A stretch of DNA of 40,685 bases from Candidatus Micrarchaeum sp. (GTDB lineage: Archaea > Micrarchaeota > Micrarchaeia > CABMEP01). The position numbers were made by a program, and so were the translations under genes. Positions 18,687-26,143 of the stretch are shown here, in pieces; positions within the stretch are counted from its first letter, which is position 1, and each line of letters opens with the position of its first letter. The stretch covers positions 1 through 40,685 of the forward strand of contig DYJP01000007.1 in the NCBI GenBank assembly GCA_020723065.1, written 5' to 3'. The notes beneath the pieces are model-generated. The model was not told the DNA's origin. It worked only from the letters and a program-made list of their open reading frames with translations, and ran no database searches.

Positions 18687-19442
18687 TCAGTTTGATTTAT
18701 AATTCATTAATATTTTATCTGCAGCTTTCTTCCTTCCGAAAATGCTCTCAAACTTTCCACGCTCCACTATAAGGGCATGAAATTCATTGAAAACAGCAAC
18801 CCTGTCCTTTTCATTTCGAAATGCTCTGTGCACAATCATTTGCAAATGGTCGTATTCGCTGTTTTTCTTCAGCTGTTTCGGATCATAAAATTTGAATTTG
18901 TGGAACAATCGCTTGGTATAAAGATCTACCACGAAGATCGGCTTCCTGTATGCATAAAGAAGGATGGAATCCGCAGTCTCCGGACCGACTCCGTTTACCT
19001 TGAGGAGCTCGTCTCTTACTTTTTTAATTTCCTTTTGAGAATCTCCAGATTTAGATATTTTGCCATCCTTTTCAAGGAACCACCTGGAAATATTCTTCAA
19101 CTTCTTAGCCTTCTGGTTATAGTATCCTGCGGGAACTATCTTCTTTGCAATTGTTTTTTCATCTGCAGAAATTATTTTTTCAGCAGACAATAATCCCGCC
19201 GAATGCAGTGCGGACAACGCCTTCTCAACGTTTCTCCAGGAAGTGTTCTGAGTGAGAATTGCCCCCGCAACCATTTCGAACCTTTGCTCCCGCGTTTTAG
19301 GATAATCGTAAATTCCTTTGTGATATCCTCTTGAATCGAAACCCTTCGCTCCCGCTTTCGATAATATCGGCCACCATCCCTGCGGCCCGTACCCCTCAAG
19401 CAGGATAAGGCGCATTTCTCTGATCCTTGACGAAATGGACAT
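18687..19442 (-). CDS. HhH-GPD DNA glycosylase, endonuclease III-related, no C-terminal FeS cysteines
   Basis: AILTQNTSWRNVEKAL, VNGVGPETADSILLYAYRKPIFVVDLYTKR (HhH + Asp); C-terminus FESIFGRKKAADKILMNYKSN has no Cys. Confidence 0.85.
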   Translation of the reverse strand: MSISSRIREMRLILLEGYGPQGWWPILSKAGAKGFDSRGYHKGIYDYPKTREQRFEMVAGAILTQNTSWRNVEKALSALHSAGLLSAEKIISADEKTIAKKIVPAGYYNQKAKKLKNISRWFLEKDGKISKSGDSQKEIKKVRDELLKVNGVGPETADSILLYAYRKPIFVVDLYTKRLFHKFKFYDPKQLKKNSEYDHLQMIVHRAFRNEKDRVAVFNEFHALIVERGKFESIFGRKKAADKILMNYKSN

Positions 19443-19466
19443 AATCTCACTAATGAATAGAAAAGA

Positions 19467-20186
19467 CTACATTGTGACTTTTTTCTTGAATAGAGATCTT
19501 AGGAACTTCATTATCTCTTTCTTCTCCTTCTTGGTCTTGACAAGCCCCAGTCTCTTGAGAATTAAGACGACCCTTCCGACCGCAAACCTCGGGGTGGAAC
19601 CGTTTCTTATCTCCCTTTCGATAAGCTTCTTTGCGATGTCCCTGATCGGCTCTATCATTCCTTTCCTTCTTGCCTCATCAAGGAGATTCTTTATCTGCTC
19701 TCTCTCCTTCTTTATCCTTTCCTGTATCTTTTCCTTTTCTTCCTTTCTCTTCAGCTCCTCTTTCTTCGCTTCCTTTGCGATAGCCTTGGCTTTCTCTGCT
19801 TTTTGAGTCTCCCTCATCCTCTCTTCTTCTCTTCTTATCGATTGATCGTGCTTCTGGAGCTCGTCTGCGATCCTCTCTCTCTCCTTCTCCGCCTCTTTCT
19901 TCCTTTCGTCTTCTACAAGCTTTACCGCCAGAGTCTCCTTTACTACTGGTTCGTGCTTTTCGGATGCGAGAGTTCCCTTGATGTGAACCTTCATATACCC
20001 TATTTCAGTAAGTGGCTTGGCTTCTCCGAATGACATCCCGGACATACCGCTCTTCTCCATCATGTCCTTCTTAACCTCTGAAGCGTGATGCACTTCTTCC
20101 TTTGACTGCTGCTCCTTACTCTTTCTCTCGCGCTCGCGCATCTTCTCTTCCTTCTCCTCTTCTTCCCTGTAAACAGACTGCGGCAT
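19467..20186 (-). CDS. Highly charged coiled-coil protein of unknown function
   Basis: 239-aa ORF rich in E/K/R (KEEEEKEEKMRERERKSKEQQ..., EELKRKEEKEKIQERIKKEREQIK). Confidence 0.65.
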   Translation of the reverse strand: MPQSVYREEEEKEEKMRERERKSKEQQSKEEVHHASEVKKDMMEKSGMSGMSFGEAKPLTEIGYMKVHIKGTLASEKHEPVVKETLAVKLVEDERKKEAEKERERIADELQKHDQSIRREEERMRETQKAEKAKAIAKEAKKEELKRKEEKEKIQERIKKEREQIKNLLDEARRKGMIEPIRDIAKKLIEREIRNGSTPRFAVGRVVLILKRLGLVKTKKEKKEIMKFLRSLFKKKVTM

Positions 20187-20270
20187 CAGTAATATAATAA
20201 AAGAAGCTCTTTTATCCTTTTTGATAGAGCCTTAGCTAAATACGAAGATTGTAAAAGCAGAAATGATTAT

Positions 20271-20668
20271 TCAGACCTTCCTGGTCTTTACCCATTCAAT
20301 TGTTCGCTTGAGGCCTTCGTCGAGATTGACTTTCGGTTCGAATCCCAACCCTATCCTTGCCCTGCTTATGTCCAAATATATATGCCTTACTTCTCCGTTT
20401 ATTGCGGGCATGTGCTTTGCTTTAGCCTTTGTGGAAAGGGTCTTCTCCAGACTTCTGACTATGTCGTTTACCGACGTGGGTTTTCCTGTGCCAATGTTGA
20501 ATTCCATTTCGCTAGTGCTCTTTTCCATGGCTAGAATGTTTGCCTTCACCACGTCCTCGACATAAACGAAATCTCTCGTCTGGTCTCCGTCGTCATTTAT
20601 TAGGATTTCCTGCTCGGAGAGCGAGATTCGATCCTATGAATCCAGCTCCGCCAGTAACAAGTATTATC
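20271..20668 (-). pseudogene. NAD-dependent epimerase (GalE-like SDR) with internal deletion
   Basis: N-terminal MIILVTGGAGFIGSNL (from 20668) joined within ~10 bp, out of frame, to SEQEILINDDGDQTRDFVYVEDVVKANILAME...FNIGTGKPTSVNDIVRSLEKTL...ISRARIGLGFEPKVNLDEGLKRTIEWVKTRKV. Confidence 0.8.
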
Positions 20669-20706
20669 ATAAAATCAATTAGAACCATAAAATTTAAAAT
20701 TAAGAG

Positions 20707-20781
20707 CGGGCCCGATGGGATTTGAACCCATGACATTTCGGTTAAGAGCCGAACGCTCTGGCCAAACTGAGCTACGGGCCC
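20707..20781 (-). tRNA. tRNA-Lys(CTT)
   Basis: GGGCCCG/CGGGCCC acceptor, GCTC/GAGC D-stem, TTCGG-CTCTTAA-CCGAA anticodon arm, T arm TGGGTTCAAATCCCA; no intron. Confidence 0.93.
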
Positions 20782-20943
20782 ATGTGAAATTTAAATTACA
20801 CAATGAATGTACACAATGAATGCTAATAAATACAAAATAATAAATAAAAAGATTCGCTTTTTTTTCAATTATACGAAATGAGGGTAAGAAAAATTAATAA
20901 AGAAAGAAACAGATAGGTAACCACAATCTATTGAAGTGAAGGC

Positions 20944-21621
20944 ATGGACGAAATAATAAACTTTGACAAATTAATCGACAAATACCTCTACAGAGACATC
21001 CGCCAAAGGACACCGGGAAAATATTATCCTTCTGAAATCGGCCAATGCCTCAGAAAAGCATGGTTCAATATAAAAATGCCTAAACCGGTTGAGCCGGAAG
21101 TCACCAAGATATTCGAAGCTGGAAATCTATTCCATGCATTCATCGTAGAGGTACTGAAGAGCGAGAAGAATCCAGAGATAGAACTTGTTGCAGACGAAAT
21201 GCCATTGAAATACAAGATAGATGAATTTGAAATAAGCGGAAGAATAGATGACATAATACAGCTGAAATATAACGGAGAAAAGATTCTGATTGAGGTCAAG
21301 TCAACCAAATCCCTTGACTTCCTGAAGGAACCTTCAGAAGCATATATTATGCAGATACAGTTCTACATGCACGTCACAGGGATAAAGAAAGGCGCGATAC
21401 TCTATGTGGAAAAGAACACACTGAAAAGCAAAGCATTCTTCATGGATTACGATCCGAAAATCGCAGAAATGACAATAAACAGATTCAGGGAATTGCATAA
21501 ATCGGTCACAGGAAATGTAATGCCCGAACCGGAAGCGAAACTTATCTACAAAAAAAGGTGGATGTGTAACTTCTGCCCCTATAAGAAGGAATGCGACGGA
21601 ATAGAGCAAGGACAAGAATAA
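20944..21621 (+). CDS. Cas4/RecB-like PD-(D/E)XK nuclease with FeS-type cysteines (solo)
   Basis: GQCLRKAWF, GNLFHAFIV, ISGRIDDII, ILIEVKSTKS, AYIMQIQFYM, C-terminal CNFCPYKKEC. Confidence 0.88.
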   Translation: MDEIINFDKLIDKYLYRDIRQRTPGKYYPSEIGQCLRKAWFNIKMPKPVEPEVTKIFEAGNLFHAFIVEVLKSEKNPEIELVADEMPLKYKIDEFEISGRIDDIIQLKYNGEKILIEVKSTKSLDFLKEPSEAYIMQIQFYMHVTGIKKGAILYVEKNTLKSKAFFMDYDPKIAEMTINRFRELHKSVTGNVMPEPEAKLIYKKRWMCNFCPYKKECDGIEQGQE

Positions 21622-21641
21622 TACAAGTAGCGGTGAAAATC

Positions 21642-22118
21642 ATGGAAGAGAACAAAAAAGAAAAAAATACGAGACCAGTGAGACCAGCCACAGTTGACAT
21701 ATTCGTGATAAAAGATGGAAACGTTCTTTTGATAAAGCGGGCAAGTGAACCTTTCAAGGGCGAATGGATGCTTCCTGGTGGATTTATAGAGATAGATGAA
21801 GATGCGGCAACTGCTGCGAAAAGAGAAGCGAAGGAAGAGACAGGTATTGACGTAGAACTCATAGGTATAATAGGAGTTTATTCTGATCCTGCGAGAGATA
21901 GTAGAGGAACTGTAAGCATAGCATATCTTGCAATCCCACTGAATGACACATTAAAAACGCAAGAAAACGAAACAAGTGAAGTAAAGTGGTATCCGATAGA
22001 TAAACTTCCAAAACTAGGCTGCGATCACGAAAAAATCGTGGCAGATGCGATGTCATACCTAAATCAAGACAGCTGTGGCGGAAATTGCGATGGAAATTGT
22101 CAAGAATGCGGGGAATGA
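21642..22118 (+). CDS. NUDIX hydrolase with Cys-rich C-terminal tail
   Basis: Nudix box GGFIEIDEDAATAAKREAKEETGI; terminus CGGNCDGNCQECGE. Confidence 0.92.
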   Translation: MEENKKEKNTRPVRPATVDIFVIKDGNVLLIKRASEPFKGEWMLPGGFIEIDEDAATAAKREAKEETGIDVELIGIIGVYSDPARDSRGTVSIAYLAIPLNDTLKTQENETSEVKWYPIDKLPKLGCDHEKIVADAMSYLNQDSCGGNCDGNCQECGE

Positions 22119-22602
22119 ACGCTCTTAAAACGATCAATAAAAATATGCATATTTCCAATTTTAAAGGAAATAAATTTCCGCTCATTAATATTAAAGAAGA
22201 AAGTTCAGATTGGCAGAATTGATTTAAATATATGATTTTCAAAAATTCAATAATTATACCGACTAAAAGCTCTTTTACTTCTAATATGGTAAATGAGTCG
22301 AAGCACAGGGAAACCGCAATATTTAATTTTTTATTAAATTCTTTTTCTAATATCTATCGCTTGTCACCATTTTATTTTTTTTTTATTAACACAGACAAAA
22401 AATACAGAAATAATATTTAAATCCGATATCGACCAGCATAATCAGCACGTATCGATTACGACATTGATGGGACGAAAGGATTAAATATCTTATAAGAAAT
22501 AGTAATACACTACAGCCGCTAATTCAATTAAGTTAGAAACATAGAGAAAATCATCTTTTATGAGATTCTATATAGTTCTAATAACTGAGTTATCCATTAA
22601 GC

Positions 22603-22714
22603 GGGCCGGTAGCTCAGCCAGGTCAGAGCGACAGTCTTATATGGCGCGTTCTGATATATCTCAGAACTGGTTTAGGATAACTGTAGGTCCGGAGTTCAAA
22701 TCTCCGCCGGCCCA
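22603..22714 (+). tRNA. tRNA-Ile(TAT) with 37-nt intron (22642-22678)
   Basis: GGGCCGG/CCGGCCC acceptor, GCTC/GAGC, ACAGT/ACTGT anticodon stem, spliced loop CTTATAA (anticodon 22638-22640), T arm CGGAG-TTCAAAT-CTCCG; BHB-compatible CTTA/TAGG central helix and GTTCTG/CAGAAC intron hairpin. Confidence 0.88.
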
Positions 22715-22754
22715 TTTCTGATAATAGAAATGAAGGAATCAATTAGGTATCTGT

Positions 22755-23060
22755 ATGAAACGGAAAGAGTTGATTCTTGAACGAATGAACCAGCTGCTGG
22801 AACTGGCTGAAAAAAATATAAAGGATAAACCGGAAAGAACCAAAAGATACGTTGGCCTGGCCCGAAAGCTTTCCTCTCGATACAGGATAGCGATTCCGGA
22901 AAGATTTAAAAAAAGGATATGCAAATCATGTAATATAATGTGGATTCCTGGCTACAACGCCAAAGTCCAACTAAACAAACGCTCTAAGGTAGTCGAATAC
23001 AAATGTGAATGCGGCGCTTTAAGGCGTTTCGGTTATACTAAAAAGAGGGATGACAGATGA
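22755..23060 (+). CDS. rnp4: Ribonuclease P protein component 4 (Rpp21-like)
   Basis: ERMNQLLELAEKN...RTKRYVGLARKLSSRYRI.IPERFKKRICKSCNIMWIPG...YKCECGALRRFGYTKK. Confidence 0.92.
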   Translation: MKRKELILERMNQLLELAEKNIKDKPERTKRYVGLARKLSSRYRIAIPERFKKRICKSCNIMWIPGYNAKVQLNKRSKVVEYKCECGALRRFGYTKKRDDR

Positions 23061-23473
23061 TTACAGCGTTAGATGTTGAAACAAATAAGCTGCTCAAGGC
23101 AGTTGCAGAAAAGCTCAAGGACGATAATTTAGTTTCACCGCCAGAATGGGTCGAATTCGTAAAGACTGGTCCACACAAGGAAAGAGCGCCGCAGGACGAA
23201 AAGTTCTGGTATGTAAGGTGCGCAGCGATTCTCAGGGCACTTTATCTTGACGGTCCGCTCGGAGTAAGCACTCTAAGAGAAAAATTCGGAGGAAAGCCAG
23301 GAAGCAAGAGCGGAAGAATGCACGCCAAAAAGGCGGGCGGATCCCTTATAAGGAAACCTCTCCAACAGCTCGAAAAGGCAGGCCTCATTACAAAGGACAA
23401 GAAAGGAAGACACATCTCTAAGAAAGGAATCTCACTCCTTAATAGTGTCGCCAAGCAGGTAGCAAAGAAATAA
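23057..23473 (+). CDS. rps19e: 30S ribosomal protein S19e
   Basis: PPEWVEFVKTGPHKERAPQDEKFWYVRCAAILRALYLDGPLGVSTLREKFGGK. Confidence 0.95.
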   Translation: MITALDVETNKLLKAVAEKLKDDNLVSPPEWVEFVKTGPHKERAPQDEKFWYVRCAAILRALYLDGPLGVSTLREKFGGKPGSKSGRMHAKKAGGSLIRKPLQQLEKAGLITKDKKGRHISKKGISLLNSVAKQVAKK

Positions 23474-23485
23474 GCGGGTGAAAAA

Positions 23486-23773
23486 GTGAACCCAGAGGAA
23501 ACTGCAAAAATCCAGGAAATCCAGAAAGCTCAAGAAGCCGAGATACAGCTGAAAAAAATCCTAGCCGTAGTACTGGACCAGACCGCATACGACAGGATCA
23601 TGAATGTAAGAATCTCCAACAAGGAGCTGTATTTCACAGTTGCCAATGCCCTGATACATTATTATAAAAAAACGCAGAAACGAATAACTGAAAAAGAACT
23701 TATAACAATAATAAACATGAATCTGGCTGCAACAAAACAGCCCGAAACTAAAATTCATATAAGGAGGAAGTAA
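23486..23773 (+). CDS. PDCD5/TFAR19 family DNA-binding protein
   Basis: LDQTAYDRIMNVRISNKELYFTVANALI...TEKELITIINM; position between rps19e and rpl39e. Confidence 0.9.
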   Translation: MNPEETAKIQEIQKAQEAEIQLKKILAVVLDQTAYDRIMNVRISNKELYFTVANALIHYYKKTQKRITEKELITIINMNLAATKQPETKIHIRRK

Positions 23774-23774
23774 T

Positions 23775-23942
23775 ATGGGAAGCATTAAAAGCAAGCAGAA
23801 GAAGGCGCGCCTATCCAAGGCAGCAAAGAGCTCCAAGCCGGTCCCAATATTCGTAAGATTAAGAACAGGAAGAAGGGTGTCAACTACACCGGCAAGAAGA
23901 CACTGGAGAAGCCAAAAACTAAAATCAAGAGAGAAGGAGTAA
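23775..23942 (+). CDS. rpl39e: 50S ribosomal protein L39e (55 aa, below ORF-track cutoff)
   Basis: Own translation: MGSIKSKQKKARLSKAAKSSKPVPIFVRLRTGRRVSTTPARRHWRSQKLKSREKE*; KPVPIFVRLRT and RRHWRSQKLK are L39e hallmarks. Confidence 0.93.
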   Translation: MGSIKSKQKKARLSKAAKSSKPVPIFVRLRTGRRVSTTPARRHWRSQKLKSREKE

Positions 23943-23977
23943 GATTGCTCTTTTGAAGATTGTAAAAGGTAGAGATT

Positions 23978-24334
23978 ATGGAAAAAATAATGATTGCAAA
24001 CTTGAAGAAGACCTACGAGAAGCCCAGAACCAAGAGAAGAAGGGTGGTCGTCCAGGTCCTTAAGGAGATCGCCGCGCGACACGCAAAGAGCGAGTACTAC
24101 AACGTTAAGGTTGATAATTCTGTCATGAAGGAGATATACAAACACGGAGGAACCTCTCCGCTTAAGAAGGTCAAGATCAAGATTACGAAGGATGACAAAA
24201 CTGGTATAGTCCTTGTGACACTGGCGGAAGCTCCTATCAAGAAGGAAAAGAAGCCGAAAGTGAAGAAAGAAATCAAAAAGGAGGCACCGAAGAAAGAGGA
24301 AAAGAATAAATCAACCGAAGAGAAGAAGCAATAA
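23978..24334 (+). CDS. rpl31e: 50S ribosomal protein L31e with Lys/Glu-rich C-terminal tail
   Basis: Position after rpl39e; PRTKRRRVVVQVLKEIAARHAKSEYYNVKVDNSVMKEIYKHG; charged tail KKEKKPKVKKEIKKEAPKKEEKNKSTEEKKQ. Confidence 0.9.
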   Translation: MEKIMIANLKKTYEKPRTKRRRVVVQVLKEIAARHAKSEYYNVKVDNSVMKEIYKHGGTSPLKKVKIKITKDDKTGIVLVTLAEAPIKKEKKPKVKKEIKKEAPKKEEKNKSTEEKKQ

Positions 24335-24343
24335 GTGAGAAAG

Positions 24344-25033
24344 ATGGTTGATAAGTTCTGCAAGTTCGCTTTCTACGGCAATGCTTTCATAGGTTTATTC
24401 CTCAGAAGTAACAACGAAATCACTCTTTCCCCGGTAAGCAAGCCAGAGAAGTTCTCAAGAATACCCGAGCTTCTTGAAACTATGGATATACCAATGGTGC
24501 TTGCTGACAGCCCCCTTCTGGGACTCTATTCTGTCATGAATGACAACGGAATATTGTTGTCCAAAATAGTAGAGGATTCTGAGATGGAGAACCTCAAGAG
24601 GAAGCTCAAGGAGAACAGAATTGACTTGAACGTTGATAAAATAGACAATAATTTCACTGCAATCGGCAACAATATAGTGGTCAACAACACGATTGCGCTG
24701 ATAAATCCAGCGATGAACGACAAAAAGGCGGAGAAAAAAATAAAAGACACACTCGATGTCGAAGTAGTTCCTTTCTCCATAAGCGGATATAACACAATCG
24801 GAAGCGTGCTTTTCATGAATAACAACGGGTTCGTCATACACCCGCACGTCAGCCCAGAAGAGCTCCAGAATATAAAGAATACCTTGGGACTTGAAGGAGG
24901 AGTTGCGACCGCAAATAGCGGAATCCCGTTCGTGCCACTTTGCATACTGGCGAATGACACTTCGATAGTTTTCGGGGAGAAAACCACTGGATTCGAGCAG
25001 CAGAGAATACTTGATGCACTCGGATTTGAATAG
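24344..25033 (+). CDS. eif6: Translation initiation factor 6 (aIF6)
   Basis: GNAFIGLFLRSNN..., IPMVLADSPLLGLYSVMNDNGIL, NNNGFVIHPHVSPEEL; operon position. Confidence 0.93.
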   Translation: MVDKFCKFAFYGNAFIGLFLRSNNEITLSPVSKPEKFSRIPELLETMDIPMVLADSPLLGLYSVMNDNGILLSKIVEDSEMENLKRKLKENRIDLNVDKIDNNFTAIGNNIVVNNTIALINPAMNDKKAEKKIKDTLDVEVVPFSISGYNTIGSVLFMNNNGFVIHPHVSPEELQNIKNTLGLEGGVATANSGIPFVPLCILANDTSIVFGEKTTGFEQQRILDALGFE

Positions 25034-25058
25034 AAAAAAAATCATAATTCGTGATAAT

Positions 25059-25442
25059 ATGGATGCAAAATCGCAAAAAGACATACAAGAACCAATTCAA
25101 AAAGAAAAAATTGAAGAAAAAATAGACTACGAAACATTCTCAAAAGTAAACCTTCGGACCGCCACAGTTCTTGAGGCGGAAAGGATTCCAAATTCAGACA
25201 AACTGCTGAAAATGACAATCGATGTCGGATATGAAAAAAGGCAACTTGTGGCGGGTATAGCGTCCTCGTATTCTCCCGAAGAGATGATAGGAAAGCAGAT
25301 AATAATCGTGGCAAACCTCCAGCCAAGAAAAATAAGAGGGATTGAATCGAACGGGATGCTTCTTGCGGTGCAAGGATCAGACGAAAAGATAGTACTTATA
25401 GCGCCGGAAACAAAAGGCGAGAACGGACTGAGGGTCCAGTAA
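25059..25442 (+). CDS. tRNA-binding (EMAP/CsaA/MetRS C-terminal-like) OB-fold domain protein
   Basis: IDYETFSKVNLRTATVLEAERIPNSDKLLKMTIDVGYEKRQLVAGIASSYSPEEMIGKQIIIVANLQPRKIRGIESNGMLLA. Confidence 0.9.
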   Translation: MDAKSQKDIQEPIQKEKIEEKIDYETFSKVNLRTATVLEAERIPNSDKLLKMTIDVGYEKRQLVAGIASSYSPEEMIGKQIIIVANLQPRKIRGIESNGMLLAVQGSDEKIVLIAPETKGENGLRVQ

Positions 25443-25525
25443 TAAATATTATTATAGTTATGCGTATATATTAGGTGCATATGGCTAAATGCCTGTTTTA
25501 ATAAAAAATGATTATAGGTGAGCGT

Positions 25526-25702
25526 ATGAAATTCAAAATGCAGGGAACAATGAAGATAAACAAAAAAGAACAGAAGTTCTCCAAGATAATAGAGGCGGAA
25601 AATGAAAAAATGGCATTGCAGAAACTCTATTCTTTGATAGGCAATTCTCATGGATTGACAAGAAGAAACATAAAGATTGAAAAGACAAATAAGATGCAGT
25701 AA
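25526..25702 (+). CDS. rplX: 50S ribosomal protein LX/L18Ae
   Basis: KFKMQGTMKINKKEQKFSKIIEAENEKMALQKLYSLIGNSHGLTRRNIKIEK. Confidence 0.88.
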   Translation: MKFKMQGTMKINKKEQKFSKIIEAENEKMALQKLYSLIGNSHGLTRRNIKIEKTNKMQ

Positions 25703-25723
25703 TTGCATAATCAAGGTGTTCTA

Positions 25724-26143
25724 ATGGCTGAATTACAAGAACAGTTCGAAATGCTCGCTGCAGAGGCATCCTATCACCAGCATTATGCAAAGGAGATAGA
25801 GAACCAGATGAAGGCGATAGCGCAAGTGGAATCAGAAATGGACAGGACTATTCAGGCGCTCAAGAACGCAAAGGACGACAACACCAGCCTGTTCAACATC
25901 GGCTCCGGAGTATTCATAAAAGGACAACTAAAGGATACAAATAAGTTGCTTTTGAATGTCGGCGCAAACGTATTCGTGGAAAGCAGCACCCAGGACTCCA
26001 TCGCATTCCTCACTGAAAAGAAGAAAGAGCTTGAAGACGCGAAGAACGACCTGATCAAAAGCATGGAAGCTATTTCAAACAGACTCAAGGAAATTGACAT
26101 CGAGGCAAGGAGACTGATGAAGGAGCAGGCTCCCGAACAGTGA
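25724..26143 (+). CDS. pfdA: Prefoldin alpha subunit
   Basis: Coiled-coil ends flanking GSGVFIKGQLKDTNKLLLNVGANVFVE; between rplX and ftsY. Confidence 0.92.
   Translation: MAELQEQFEMLAAEASYHQHYAKEIENQMKAIAQVESEMDRTIQALKNAKDDNTSLFNIGSGVFIKGQLKDTNKLLLNVGANVFVESSTQDSIAFLTEKKKELEDAKNDLIKSMEAISNRLKEIDIEARRLMKEQAPEQ

Noticed and set aside
20944-21621. CRISPR-associated interpretation of the Cas4-like gene
   Set aside because: No repeat-spacer pattern and no other cas gene in the window.
23561-24145. 194-aa antisense ORF across PDCD5/rpl39e/rpl31e
   Set aside because: Fully opposite well-recognised ribosomal genes; codon-bias shadow ORF.
25127-25714. 195-aa antisense ORF opposite the tRNA-binding domain and rplX
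   Set aside because: Antisense to recognised genes, Phe/Leu/Ser-rich composition typical of shadow ORFs.
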